This document shows, piece after piece, positions 42,865 to 51,727 of a stretch of DNA of 64,000 nt; within the stretch, counting starts at the first letter, position 1, and each line of letters begins with the position of its first letter. The stretch spans positions 1 through 64,000 of the forward strand of contig NZ_BASE01000017.1 of NCBI RefSeq assembly GCF_000813125.1, read 5' to 3'. The notes beneath the pieces were generated by a model, which ran no database searches, was not told where the DNA came from, and saw nothing but the letters and a program-made list of their open reading frames with translations. The DNA comes from Mesobacillus selenatarsenatis SF-1 (GTDB lineage: Bacteria > Bacillota > Bacilli > Bacillales > Cytobacillaceae). The translations under genes were made by a program, and so were the position numbers.

Positions 42865-43782
42865 TTAAGAGTTTGTTGAAGTATCAGAGTCAGTTGAAGA
42901 ATCTTTATCTTTATCTTCTCCTGCGTCCTTATCTTCGTCTTTTTTATCAGAGCCGCCTTCAGCAGGCTTGTCTTCCGCTGGAGTTGTGCCTTCAGCATCT
43001 TCCTCTGAGCTTCCTTCTACATCTTCTTCGACAGCATCCTCAGACTTGCCTGCATCTGCATCAGAAGAAGCTTTCTCTTCTATCACATTTGCATCCTGCA
43101 ATGCGCTTAGAGGCTTGTTGAAGAACTCATGCGGATTGACAGGGACATTGTCCTTGCGGATTTCAAAGTGTACGTGGTTGCCAGCCTTCTCATTGATCAG
43201 GCTTGTTCCGGACTTCGCAATGACTTGTCCTTGCTCAACCTCGTCGCCAACCTTAACTTCGTAGTCTTTAACTGACTGATATTGTGTTACAATACCTTTG
43301 TCATGCTCGATTTCAATGACATTTCCAAGCACTGCATCTTCCATGACATTTGTGACAGTACCACTTAGTGATGCGATTACATCAAATTCCTTGCCATCTT
43401 TTGAAGCAATGTCTAACCCAGTGTTCGGATGGTACGTATTATCATAGAACACTAGAGCTGCTTCTTGCTCAGCCGCGTCGCCATCATTGTCATAGAATCC
43501 CATTTGGATGACAGCATCGTCTTCATTCACCACTGGCATTACAAAGTTCTCCATCGCGCGGTTAACCTCAACTGCTGGCTGATCATTGATCTTTTTGCCA
43601 GGCATGTCAGTCGCTTTATACTCGGACTGATCAATGTTTTCGGTTCCGCTGTTTTGATACCATAGGACACCAGTTAGAATGATTGCGGCACTAGCAATAT
43701 AAACTGTTGGATACACCCACCGCTTCTTGAAAAAGCTGTTCTTGCTTTTGTCTTGAGAAGATCTTTTTTCTTCCTCTCTCAT
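42865..43782 (-). CDS. spoIIQ: Stage II sporulation protein SpoIIQ
   Basis: 305 residues. The start MREEEKRSSQDKSKNSFFKKRW followed by a single transmembrane helix (VYPTVYIASAAIILTGVLWY) is typical of SpoIIQ. A LytM/M23-like domain (about 105-225) follows. Its metal ligands are incomplete: the usual H-x-G-x-D reads NTGLD, and the second site keeps HVH but Y-x-H reads YQS, so it is probably not a peptidase, as in B. subtilis. SpoIIQ is made in the forespore and pairs with SpoIIIAH across the intermembrane space. The last 75 residues are a Glu/Asp/Ser/Lys-rich tail, longer than I expect. The ORF opens at 43791, but AGGTG is spaced for ATG 43782. Confidence 0.95.
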   Translation of the reverse strand: MREEEKRSSQDKSKNSFFKKRWVYPTVYIASAAIILTGVLWYQNSGTENIDQSEYKATDMPGKKINDQPAVEVNRAMENFVMPVVNEDDAVIQMGFYDNDGDAAEQEAALVFYDNTYHPNTGLDIASKDGKEFDVIASLSGTVTNVMEDAVLGNVIEIEHDKGIVTQYQSVKDYEVKVGDEVEQGQVIAKSGTSLINEKAGNHVHFEIRKDNVPVNPHEFFNKPLSALQDANVIEEKASSDADAGKSEDAVEEDVEGSSEEDAEGTTPAEDKPAEGGSDKKDEDKDAGEDKDKDSSTDSDTSTNS

Positions 43783-43857
43783 TTTCATCACCTCAGCAAT
43801 CAGTTTGAACAGAAGCGAAAAAATATATACATAGAGTTGAAAAATTTTTTACTGCTT

Positions 43858-43886
43858 ATTTTTCGACAAAGGTATGGATTTTATGC
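43858..43886 (-). promoter_or_regulatory. Candidate sigma-F promoter of spoIIQ
   Basis: On the minus strand, GCATA (43882-43886) is followed 14 bases later by GTCGAAAAAT (43858-43867). This fits sigma-F -35 and -10 consensus at 8 of 10 -10 positions. It is 76 bases before the spoIIQ start, and spoIIQ is sigma-F dependent in B. subtilis. Confidence 0.4.
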
Positions 43887-43993
43887 AAAAAAGTTTTTTG
43901 GGTTGATGGGCGGCTGAGTTTTAGACTTTGGACAGCCTGTGCCGCATGAATAAGTCGTGTTTGTCACCACGTACGGTTTCTAACTATTACGTT

Positions 43994-44048
43994 ACGTTGG
44001 TTACTCCATTGTGTTTCTAATTATGTTGGTTACTCCATTGTGTTTCTA
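43994..44048. repeat. 29-bp direct repeat
   Basis: GGTTACTCCATTGTGTTTCTAA occurs at 43999 and again 29 bases later at 44028; a decayed third copy TGTCACTCCATTCGAG follows at 44065. It lies between divergent spoIIQ and the vanZ-like gene. Confidence 0.7.
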
Positions 44049-44106
44049 ACAAATTAATTATGTCTGTCACTCCATTCGAGTTATTACTATAAAGTGAGGT
44101 ATCACC

Positions 44107-44544
44107 ATGAAAAAGTTATTGGTATGGTTTTTACGCATTCTTCCGCTGTTCTATATGGCGGCGATCTGGATCATGTCCAGCAATCCTGCAGATGCACTGG
44201 TCGAGCTGCCGAATCAGGGACTCGACCGTTTTATAAAAGAATCGCTCCATCTCGTTGAGTTCGGGATTTTGTATGTGCTGCTCGTTGTGGCTGCCTTGAC
44301 GACCGGGCGCTTCACACCGGTGATGAGCTTTGCATTCATGGGCGTGGCAATCCTGTACGGACTGCTAGACGAGGTTCATCAAAGCTTTGTCCCATATCGA
44401 TCCGCCACACTGATTGATTTTATAAAAGACGTAATTGGGGTTTTAGCGGCATCCCACTTCATCCACCATGCATACTTCAGCGGCAAGTTTGTTCGGCTGG
44501 GGAGGGTTTTGCGTGAGATTGAAGAGAGGGTTCGGGGATTTTAG
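44107..44544 (+). CDS. VanZ-family membrane protein
   Basis: 145 residues with four transmembrane helices. The VanZ family pattern is visible: the start LLVWFLRILPLFYMAAIWIMSS, then HLVEFGILYVLLVV, and the signature LYGLLDEVHQSFVPYRSATLIDFIKDVIGV. GTGAGG precedes the ATG. VanZ proteins give low-level teicoplanin resistance in the Van cluster, but most chromosomal members have no known role in resistance. Nothing else of a van operon is near. A basic C-terminal tail (RLGRVLREIEERVRGF) is cytosolic. Confidence 0.88.
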   Translation: MKKLLVWFLRILPLFYMAAIWIMSSNPADALVELPNQGLDRFIKESLHLVEFGILYVLLVVAALTTGRFTPVMSFAFMGVAILYGLLDEVHQSFVPYRSATLIDFIKDVIGVLAASHFIHHAYFSGKFVRLGRVLREIEERVRGF

Positions 44545-44641
44545 CAGGATTTGTTTTTAAGATATTTACTAGTTACGGTTTTTTAGGGGCTGGCCTTGTA
44601 ATTGAGGCTGGCTTTTTGTATTTTAGTCTAGCCATAACTTC

Positions 44642-44735
44642 AACTGGAGATAAATTGAGCTTAACAGGAGATATAATCTGCTCAACTGGAGATAAAATTT
44701 TTGCAACTGGAGATATATCCGCCGCAACTGGAGAT
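44642..44735. repeat. 21-bp-period array, motif AACTGGAGATA
   Basis: Five copies of AAC(T/A)GGAGAT start at 44642, 44663, 44684, 44705 and 44726, exactly 21 bases apart. The motif is the reverse complement of the 22082 array. Read as protein it gives STGDK-type heptapeptides, but the context has no gene signals. Confidence 0.85.
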
Positions 44736-44849
44736 TTAATTGAAAATAGTGATTTGGACATAAAAACTTCATATTATACCGGGTTTATCAGCAGGTATTT
44801 TCCCTGTAATTAATGAATTCATATAAAAACTAATAAGGAAGTGACTAAA

Positions 44850-45839
44850 TTGATTGAAAAAGAAAGAACATATCCGATACGGCTACTCATGTACGAGGCA
44901 TTAATGGAAAGAATCATACCAAATCATCCTAAACTCTCATTTATTGAACAAGATTACAAAGCCTGGCGTGCTGGTTACAAAGGTGAGCTGCAAACGGATT
45001 ACCGTTTAAGTTTTTTACCCGAAAAAGGGTTCCATATCTTTCGGGATTTACGCCTTCAAGATGAGAAATGGCATTTCCAGATTGATACCCTCATTTTAAC
45101 TCTTCGTTATATCCTTCTAATTGAAACCAAAGCCTATGCCGGAACCCTTTTCTTCGACAAACATTCCGAACAAATGTTTCAAACAAAGGATAATCAAGAA
45201 AAATCATATGATAATCCCATTAACCAGGTTCGGATGCAAGCCTGGCATATGAAAAGGTGGCTGCAGAACCATAAATTCAATGTCCCTCCCATATACCATC
45301 TCGTTGCCATCAGTAATTCCTCTACTATTATCAAGGTAAGTGACCGATCCCTGAATAACTTGATCGTAAAAGGAGATGTATTATTAAGTCGCGTTCTACA
45401 GATAGATGAAATCACTTCAAATCCTAGCTATACTGATAAGGAAGTAAAAAAGTTATCAAAGTCACTTCTAAAGAATCATTCTCCTCACTACCCTGACATT
45501 CTGAAACAGTATTCCCTAACACCAGATGACCTTCAAAAAGGTGTTCAATGTCCCTCTTGTTTATCATATGGCATGTCCCGGGAAAAATGGGTTTGGCGTT
45601 GTCCAGTGTGTGAGCATAGATCTAAATCGGCTCATCATAAATCTGTAAAAGAATTTTTCCTCCTTATTAGTCCTACTATTAAAAATCGGATGTGCAAAGA
45701 CTTTTGTCCCGATATATCATCCCGGACGATCACTAACATTTTATTCCCTTTAAATCTCCCATTCACGGGTACCAACAAAGGCCGCATCTACCACATGCCT
45801 CCAGACATCGAAACCTTCTTCGATCCCGTGAAAAAATAA
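44850..45839 (+). CDS. NERD-domain protein with C-terminal zinc ribbon
   Basis: 329 residues. The NERD (nuclease-related) domain covers about 35-150: AGYKGELQTDYRLSFL, then FQIDTLILTLRYILLIETKAYAG, where the D...E-x-K residues resemble a restriction-like active site. The middle is helical. Near 235-270, CPSC...CPVC is a four-cysteine zinc ribbon. NERD proteins with this ribbon are usual single genes in Bacillaceae, and their biological substrate is unknown. The ORF opens with a GTG at 44841, but the TTG at 44850 has better spacing to AAGGA. It lies just after a 21-bp-period array. Confidence 0.82.
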   Translation: MIEKERTYPIRLLMYEALMERIIPNHPKLSFIEQDYKAWRAGYKGELQTDYRLSFLPEKGFHIFRDLRLQDEKWHFQIDTLILTLRYILLIETKAYAGTLFFDKHSEQMFQTKDNQEKSYDNPINQVRMQAWHMKRWLQNHKFNVPPIYHLVAISNSSTIIKVSDRSLNNLIVKGDVLLSRVLQIDEITSNPSYTDKEVKKLSKSLLKNHSPHYPDILKQYSLTPDDLQKGVQCPSCLSYGMSREKWVWRCPVCEHRSKSAHHKSVKEFFLLISPTIKNRMCKDFCPDISSRTITNILFPLNLPFTGTNKGRIYHMPPDIETFFDPVKK

Positions 45840-45867
45840 AAGTTACCGACGCACATCCAAATCGCGC

Positions 45868-45897
45868 TAAAAAGCCAGGGCGCTGTTTGCCCTGGCC
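45868..45897 (-). terminator. Terminator after spoIID
   Basis: On the minus strand, GCCAGGGC-AAACA-GCGCCCTGGC is followed by TTTTTA. It lies about 40 bases after the spoIID stop. Confidence 0.88.
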
Positions 45898-45939
45898 TCG
45901 TCATTATTCCGTTACCGCCGCAGCGGCTGCACATTAGAT

Positions 45940-46968
45940 TTATTTCTTCGCCGTAACCTTTGTCAGCATGCTATCGGCCTCGCTGATCTCAACGCCTTTG
46001 TAGTAGTGTTTGACGATGTCCTGATAGTTCTTCCCTTCGGTGGCCATGCCGTTGGCTCCGTATTGGCTCATGCCGACGCCGTGGCCGAAGCCTTCGGTTG
46101 TGATGACGACGTTGCTGCCTTTTAGCTCCCAGGTGAAATCGCTGGAGCGGAGTTTTAGCTTCTCACGTACTTCCTTCCCTGTGAGGACCTTGCCGCCGAT
46201 ATCGATTTTTGCAACTCGGTTGCCTGATGTTCTCGAGATGACTTTGCCAATCTCCGAAGTGTTCGGCAGCTTGACACCAAGCTTTGACTCCACCTCAGCA
46301 ACCGTCATAACTGTCTGGCTGCGGAACTTAGGTGACTCCAGATCCCACGGACTTTCCACGCTGCGTAGGTATGGCAGTGAGTTCGACCAATATTCTTCTG
46401 AGTTCTCGGTAAATCCGTTCGATGTTGAGAAGAAGGTCGCATCAATCGGCGCTCCGTCAAATGTGAGCACCTGGCCATCCGTTGCCTTCACAGCCTCTGC
46501 TATTTTCTTCATCTTCCATTTGTAGTCGACGCCCCATTGCTTTTTCAATTCTTCTTTATTTTTAAATACCTGGTGGATTTCAGTATCATTCAACTGAGCC
46601 CCTTCAGGTACGCCTACTTTATTTGGGCTCAGCATTTGTTTAACATAATAAGTCCTTGCTGACAGCGCCTGTGCCTTTAATGCCTCTAGCTCGAACTCAG
46701 CGGGCATTTCGGCAGCAACAACGCCAATTAAGTATTCATCAAGCGGAAGCTTCTCTGTCTTGGACAACGCTGTCCGGTAAACGGCTACCTCAACAGCCGA
46801 GTCTGCTGTAGGGACCGCGGCAACATCCTTTGCCTCACTTTGCAGCTCTTCCCCCAGTTTTCCGCCTGCCTTTTCTTCCATAAAAGGGAGGACGAGCAAG
46901 GAGGGGATCAGGAGTGTGACAGCGAATAGAATTGCAGCTAGTACGATGAGTGGTTTGAATTTTAACAT
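45940..46968 (-). CDS. spoIID: Stage II sporulation protein SpoIID
   Basis: 342 residues with an N-terminal membrane anchor (MLKFKPLIVLAAILFAVTLLIP), facing outward. The SpoIID/LytB domain is complete: YLIGVVAAEMPAEFELEALKAQALSARTY has the catalytic Glu, and GFGHGVGMSQYGANGMA is the C-terminal signature. It is a lytic transglycosylase that works with SpoIIP and SpoIIM to thin septal peptidoglycan during engulfment in the mother cell. GGAGG is spaced for ATG 46968, not the upstream ATG at 46983. Upstream are a sigma-E-like promoter and a SpoIIID-like box. Confidence 0.96.
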   Translation of the reverse strand: MLKFKPLIVLAAILFAVTLLIPSLLVLPFMEEKAGGKLGEELQSEAKDVAAVPTADSAVEVAVYRTALSKTEKLPLDEYLIGVVAAEMPAEFELEALKAQALSARTYYVKQMLSPNKVGVPEGAQLNDTEIHQVFKNKEELKKQWGVDYKWKMKKIAEAVKATDGQVLTFDGAPIDATFFSTSNGFTENSEEYWSNSLPYLRSVESPWDLESPKFRSQTVMTVAEVESKLGVKLPNTSEIGKVISRTSGNRVAKIDIGGKVLTGKEVREKLKLRSSDFTWELKGSNVVITTEGFGHGVGMSQYGANGMATEGKNYQDIVKHYYKGVEISEADSMLTKVTAKK

Positions 46969-47032
46969 AGAAAAAGCCTCCATTATGAAATTAATCCGGT
47001 CGAAAACCGTCTCATTTCATTCATATGGAGGC

Positions 47033-47040
47033 GGACAAGC
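47033..47040. promoter_or_regulatory. Candidate SpoIIID binding site at spoIID
   Basis: GGACAAGC fits the RRACARNY core of the SpoIIID consensus. It lies adjacent to, and just downstream of, the -10 element of the spoIID promoter, where a bound repressor would act. spoIID is in the SpoIIID regulon in B. subtilis. Confidence 0.45.
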
Positions 47041-47070
47041 TTTTATGACAGAAATCGAAAATGCATATTG
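47040..47070 (-). promoter_or_regulatory. Candidate sigma-E promoter of spoIID
   Basis: On the minus strand, CAATATG (47064-47070) and CATAAAAG (47040-47047) lie 16 bases apart and resemble sigma-E -35 (ATATT) and -10 (CATACAAT) elements. It is 72 bases before the start codon. Confidence 0.35.
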
Positions 47071-47156
47071 TTCTGTCGAAAGTCTCATAATAAGTCGGTC
47101 AAAACAAATTCACGAAATTGGACATGAATTTTCAGGCTCTAACCAGCCCATTTAAA

Positions 47157-47199
47157 TCAAAAAACCGCAGAACTATACGTTAAAGCACAATTCTCCGGT
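47157..47199 (-). terminator. Terminator after murA
   Basis: ACCGGAGAA and TTCTGCGGT arms (one mismatch) are followed by TTTTTTG on the minus strand. Confidence 0.75.
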
Positions 47200-47216
47200 T
47201 CATTGAGTAGTAATAT

Positions 47217-48524
47217 TTATGCGTTCATGTCTGAGACTAATTTATCAGTTACTGGCTGCTCTTCTACTTCGCTGACGCGTTCGATGTCTGCGCCAAGTGC
47301 TGCAAGTTTATGATGGAAGTCAACGTATCCACGATCCAGGTGATATAGCTCTGTTACGCGAGTCATTCCATCTGCTACAAGTCCAGTCAGGATCAGTGAT
47401 GCTGCGGCACGCAGGTCAGTAGCTGCCACTTCTGCTCCCTGAAGGTTGGATGGTCCGTTCATGATGACAGAGCGGCCATCGATTTTGATGTTTGCGTTCA
47501 TGCGGCGGAATTCTTCCACGTGCATGAAGCGGTTTTCGAAAACAGTTTCCGTGATCATGCTTGTGCCCTGAGCACGTAATAGCAATGCCATCATTTGAGA
47601 TTGCATATCTGTCGGGAAACCAGGGTGCGGCATCGTCTTGATGTCGACTGCTTTCAACTTTTCAGGTCCGATAACACGAAGACCTTCTGCTTCTTCAATG
47701 ATGGTAACGCCCATTTCTTCCATCTTGGCAACCAATGAAGAAAGATGTTCAGGAACAGCGCCTTTTACAAGGACGTTTCCGCCAGTGATGGCAGACGCAA
47801 CCATGAAGGTTCCTGCTTCGATTCGGTCAGGAATGATGTTGTGGTCAGCACCAAAGAGTACTTCAACACCTTCAATCTTGATTGTGCCAGTGCCGGCGCC
47901 TTTAACCTTCGCTCCCATTTTGTTCAGGAAGTTTGCAAGGTCGACAATTTCTGGTTCTTTAGCAACGTTTTCGATGACTGTTGTTCCTTTGGCAAGGACA
48001 GCCGCCATCATAATGTTTTCCGTAGCACCTACGCTAGGGAAATCAAGGTATATTTTAGCTCCGTGCAAACCATTGACTGCTTCGGCTTCGATAAAACCGT
48101 TGCCTACCTTGACAGTCGCACCCATTGCTTCAAAGCCTTTTAGGTGCTGGTCGATAGGACGGGAACCGATTGCGCAGCCGCCTGGCAATGCTACGCGAGC
48201 ACGACCATTCCTGGCAAGCAGGGATCCCATTACTAATACAGAAGCACGCATTTTACGAACATACTCAAAAGGTGCTTCAATTTTCAACTCTCTGGATGCA
48301 TCTACTGTAATTGTGTTATTTTCAAACTCCACTACGGCGTTTAAAGAACGTAATACTTCGTTGATGGTATATACATCGGAGAGAGTTGGCACATCACGAA
48401 TTACGCTTTTTCCGTCACTTGCTAATAATGTTGCAGCGATAACAGGCAAGACGGCATTCTTAGCTCCTTCAACCTTTACAGAACCGCTTAGCCTTTGTCC
48501 GCCGCGGACGATGATTTTTTCCAA
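47217..48524 (-). CDS. murA: UDP-N-acetylglucosamine 1-carboxyvinyltransferase MurA
   Basis: 435 residues. This enzyme transfers enolpyruvate from PEP to UDP-GlcNAc, the first committed step of peptidoglycan synthesis. The catalytic Cys is in [14 protein letters not shown], the site attacked by fosfomycin, so no natural Asp substitution is present. [17 protein letters not shown] is the N-terminal signature. The position between ywmB and spoIID identifies the murAA orthologue. The start is a TTG with GGAGGGG upstream. Translated together with ywmB, which lies 32 bases upstream. Confidence 0.97.
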   Translation of the reverse strand: MEKIIVRGGQRLSGSVKVEGAKNAVLPVIAATLLASDGKSVIRDVPTLSDVYTINEVLRSLNAVVEFENNTITVDASRELKIEAPFEYVRKMRASVLVMGSLLARNGRARVALPGGCAIGSRPIDQHLKGFEAMGATVKVGNGFIEAEAVNGLHGAKIYLDFPSVGATENIMMAAVLAKGTTVIENVAKEPEIVDLANFLNKMGAKVKGAGTGTIKIEGVEVLFGADHNIIPDRIEAGTFMVASAITGGNVLVKGAVPEHLSSLVAKMEEMGVTIIEEAEGLRVIGPEKLKAVDIKTMPHPGFPTDMQSQMMALLLRAQGTSMITETVFENRFMHVEEFRRMNANIKIDGRSVIMNGPSNLQGAEVAATDLRAAASLILTGLVADGMTRVTELYHLDRGYVDFHHKLAALGADIERVSEVEEQPVTDKLVSDMNA

Positions 48525-48556
48525 GTGTATTCCCCTCCGCGTCCAATTTCTCTATA

Positions 48557-49276
48557 TTAATATTCAATCGTTATGATGGGTGTGCCAACTACGAAGGTAG
48601 TCTTTGCGCCCAATCGATCAGTTTTCCGTAATCCAAGCTGCATATTCATCTCATGGTCATTGCTCAAAGAGTTGTCGAACAAAGGCGAAACGGCGGATGT
48701 GGAAATAAATGAGTCTTCTTCCAATCCTTCGACTTCCTCGGCTTGAAAAGCCTTTAGCAATTTAGTTTTATAAACAGGTAAAGCCGATTTTATCTTATCA
48801 TTGATTTCGCCTTCAATACAAGAGAAAGTTGTGGCATTCCCTCGAAAAATGTCAAATATTCTGCCTGGTAAATTTTTGTTTAAAAAGGTTTCTGTATTTT
48901 TATTCCAATGCTGACCTCTGACCTCATACATCACATACGTATGTATCGGCCCATTTGTGTCCGTAGAAACAATTTTAATTTTTTCCTGAATCTCAGAAGA
49001 ATTCGAAACAGCTGTGAGTTCTCCATTGCGGTGGCTCCATGTCCAATCCGAGAGCTGGACCTTCAATTCTTTTACCAAATCTTCGACATTTTCTTCTTCC
49101 ATTGTTTCCCTTGCATATATAGACCAACCAGTGATCAAAATATTTTCGTCCTGCAAAACTGAGGCCAGAGTTTTTATTTCATGATCAGCGTCAGCTACAA
49201 TCGTCTTATTCCCAGCTTGAAGCACAATAAAACCAATAATGCCAAAAATTGATAAAATAAATGGAATCTTCTTCAT
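48557..49276 (-). CDS. ywmB: YwmB-family exported protein
   Basis: 239 residues with a signal or anchor helix (IPFILSIFGIIGFIVLQ). The family is described as having a TATA-box-binding-protein-like fold, although nothing suggests DNA binding in an exported protein. The later half contains WNKNTETFLNKNLPGRIFDIFRGNATTFSCIEGEINDKIKSALP, typical of YwmB. Gene order ywzB-ywmB-murA-spoIID is the same as in B. subtilis. Function unknown. Confidence 0.85.
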   Translation of the reverse strand: MKKIPFILSIFGIIGFIVLQAGNKTIVADADHEIKTLASVLQDENILITGWSIYARETMEEENVEDLVKELKVQLSDWTWSHRNGELTAVSNSSEIQEKIKIVSTDTNGPIHTYVMYEVRGQHWNKNTETFLNKNLPGRIFDIFRGNATTFSCIEGEINDKIKSALPVYKTKLLKAFQAEEVEGLEEDSFISTSAVSPLFDNSLSNDHEMNMQLGLRKTDRLGAKTTFVVGTPIITIEY

Positions 49277-49614
49277 ATGTCTTTCACTCTCCCCTTATTA
49301 CCATTCTTACCAGGAGAGCAAATCGCATACTTGGGAATTCTCGTCACTTTTTGACATCATTCTATGTACCAACTTTGCCGGGTGTTCATCGTTTGTGAAA
49401 AAATAAACATGCCATTGCAAAAAACAAGCACAAAAACAATAATACTCAAGTTTTCGCGTTTTGGAAACATGTATGAAGACCTAATTTTTTACCAATTTGT
49501 TTAGAACTAACAGCAGATGGGCTAAAAGTTGTTACTGAAGGCTGTGTTCACATTGATTGCTGCTTTTTCGTACAAGTTTTGATTGAGAAAGCAACAAAAT
49601 TTACGAAAAGAGCT
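49277..49614. other. Intergenic region upstream of ywmB
   Basis: About 340 AT-rich bases. No gene, array or strong hairpin found. It should hold the promoter for ywmB-murA; none is clear by eye. Confidence 0.4.
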
Positions 49615-49851
49615 TTACTGAAAAATCATCGGAAGCTGCTGTGACCATTGGAGGTAATCAAGGAAGAAATTACTTACTGTGGATCCCAGTGCGATGGAAG
49701 CTAGAATATATAAAACTCGGGATTGAAGTACATGGTTTGCCCGGAGCAGCTTATCAAATTGGAGTGCTTGAAGAGCCCACCATGAAATGGCGATAAAAAC
49801 AAGATGTGTTAGAATGCTGGTCAGCGCGAAGCCGCCAAAACCCGTTATCAT
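49615..49851 (-). CDS. ywzB: DUF1146 membrane protein YwzB
   Basis: 78 residues with two transmembrane helices (LTSILTHLVFIAISWWALQAL and LYILASIALGSTVSNFFLDYLQW). Sequence start, size and position beside ywmB match YwzB (DUF1146). AAGGGGGGCG precedes the ATG. Function not known. In B. subtilis the next genes upstream are ywmA and atpC; here the nuo operon lies between. Confidence 0.88.
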   Translation of the reverse strand: MITGFGGFALTSILTHLVFIAISWWALQALQFDKLLRANHVLQSRVLYILASIALGSTVSNFFLDYLQWSQQLPMIFQ

Positions 49852-50058
49852 AAAAACGCCCCCCTTATCATGTCTATTTTAACATAAACGTGATGATTAC
49901 CTGTATTTTAGACGTATCAGAATTCGGAAAGTTTCATGTGACCGAAAGTTCTCTTTCCACTAGCTTCTCGGGTATATGCTCTTCTCGCTTGTGATCAAAG
50001 CTTTCTCCCGCTCGCTATTATGGCATAAATCCTTCTTTGAAATCTTATCTCAATGCAA
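49852..50058. other. Intergenic region between nuoN and ywzB
   Basis: No gene seen. It should contain the ywzB promoter. Confidence 0.35.
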
Positions 50059-50092
50059 TAAAAAAACTGGCCCGCTTTTAAAGCAAGGCCAG
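50059..50092 (-). terminator. Terminator of the nuo operon
   Basis: On the minus strand, CTGGCCTTGCTT and AAGCGGGCCAG arms are followed by TTTTTTTAT. It lies about 110 bases after the nuoN stop. Confidence 0.82.
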
Positions 50093-50200
50093 CTGGATTT
50101 ACCCCTTTGTTTCCATGAGTAGATTTTCCCCAAAATCCATACATGATTCGCGATGATTTCCTGAGCTTGTTCTTACTTCCTAGTTAGCGAAGAAACCAAC

Positions 50201-51721
50201 TTATCTCATAAAATCAACGAACTGGTTGAAGTTACTGTGCATGAAGTCGATAGCCAGGTTTGGCATGACTCCGAACAGGATCGTTCCGATGACTGTTACC
50301 AGGATCACGACAAGTGTTCCGATTGGCAGATGGATTTTTTCGTCGCTTGCTGCCGGGCGGAAGAACATCTGCGTCATGATTCCGAAGTAGTAGAAATAGG
50401 ATACGACTGTTGTCGCAATCATAATCGAAACAAGCACGTAGTGTGCCTGGTCGACCATCAGTGCTCCCATGAAGATGTTCAGCTTACCGATGAAGCCTGC
50501 TGTACCAGGGATTCCTGCGAGTGACAGAATGAAGATTCCCATTCCCACTGCCAGCAGCGGTGAGCGGCGGTAGAGGCCGGCGAAGTGGCTGATATCTTCT
50601 GAGCCAGTTTTCATTGTGATCACCTGGATCACAGCGAAAGCGCCAAGATTCATTAATAAGTAAGCAAGCATGTAGAACCAGATGGCATCGAAGGTCACGA
50701 ATGACATAGCTGTCAGAGCGACAAGGATGTAACCTGCATGCGCGATACTTGAGTAGGCGAACATGCGCTTGATGTTGCGCTGTCTTAAGGCGATTACGTT
50801 ACCAATGATCATGGTTGCTCCCGCCAGGAATGCGATGTAATCCTGAACCGCGAACAGCAGCGGAATTTGCTGCCCATCCTCCTGTGGAACCGGAATGTAT
50901 CCAAAAATGGATAACAGGATGCGAAGGATGATCACAAATCCAGCTGTTTTCGAGACGACGCTCAGGAACGCAGTAACTGGAGTTGGTGCTCCTTCATATA
51001 CATCAGGTGCCCACATATGGAATGGTGCGGATGCCAGCTTGAATGACAGGCCGACAAAAATCATGAAGAATGCCAGTCCAAGAATGTAAATGTGCTGAGG
51101 GTCACTCAGACCTCCAAAGACTTGAGCGATTTCTCTTAAGTTCGTTGTCCCGGCGATTCCGAATACATAGCTCATACCGAACAATGTGATTGCGGTAGAA
51201 ATTCCGCCATTTAGGACGTATTTCATTGCTGATTCATTCGATTTCAGGTTACGCTTGCGCATACCTGCAAGGACGTATGACGGAATGGACAGCAATTCAA
51301 GGCCGACGAACAATGTGATCAAGTCGCCGCTTGATGCCATGAACATCGTTCCAAGCAATGCAGTGAGGAACAGGTAGAAGAATTCTCCCTTATATTCCTC
51401 AAGTCCATCCTTCGTCCTATAGTCAATCGCCAACAGCATGACAAGCGCCGCTCCTAGAAGGAGGATCAGCTTGAAAGCAATCGCGAATGAATCCAATCGG
51501 AATGTATCGTATAAAATCGATGTGGTTTCAGTACCAATCAGAGAAACGAGTGAAATCAGCGCCAGTACCACACCTGCAAAGCCAGCCCAGCCAAGGACTT
51601 TCCGGTCGACTTGCTTAGGCATGAATAAATCAGCGACCGATAAAATTGCAATCATACCAAGGATGATGAATTCCGGAGTCATCGTCCCCCAATCAAATGA
51701 TAGAAGTGTATCTAGATCCAT
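50201..51721 (-). CDS. nuoN: NADH-quinone oxidoreductase subunit N
   Basis: 506 residues with about 14 membrane helices. It is an antiporter-like proton-pumping subunit of complex I; conserved Lys and Glu residues occur in the segments FFYLFLTALLGTMFM and LASAPFHMWAPDVYEGAPTPVTAFLSVVSK. The last gene of the operon. GGGGGGTGA precedes the ATG, 6 bases after nuoM. Confidence 0.95.
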   Translation of the reverse strand: MDLDTLLSFDWGTMTPEFIILGMIAILSVADLFMPKQVDRKVLGWAGFAGVVLALISLVSLIGTETTSILYDTFRLDSFAIAFKLILLLGAALVMLLAIDYRTKDGLEEYKGEFFYLFLTALLGTMFMASSGDLITLFVGLELLSIPSYVLAGMRKRNLKSNESAMKYVLNGGISTAITLFGMSYVFGIAGTTNLREIAQVFGGLSDPQHIYILGLAFFMIFVGLSFKLASAPFHMWAPDVYEGAPTPVTAFLSVVSKTAGFVIILRILLSIFGYIPVPQEDGQQIPLLFAVQDYIAFLAGATMIIGNVIALRQRNIKRMFAYSSIAHAGYILVALTAMSFVTFDAIWFYMLAYLLMNLGAFAVIQVITMKTGSEDISHFAGLYRRSPLLAVGMGIFILSLAGIPGTAGFIGKLNIFMGALMVDQAHYVLVSIMIATTVVSYFYYFGIMTQMFFRPAASDEKIHLPIGTLVVILVTVIGTILFGVMPNLAIDFMHSNFNQFVDFMR

Positions 51722-51727
51722 TCTTCA

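Noticed and set aside
44107-44544. Glycopeptide resistance locus because of VanZ
   Set aside because: No vanS/R/H/A/X genes are nearby; VanZ-family genes are common housekeeping members.
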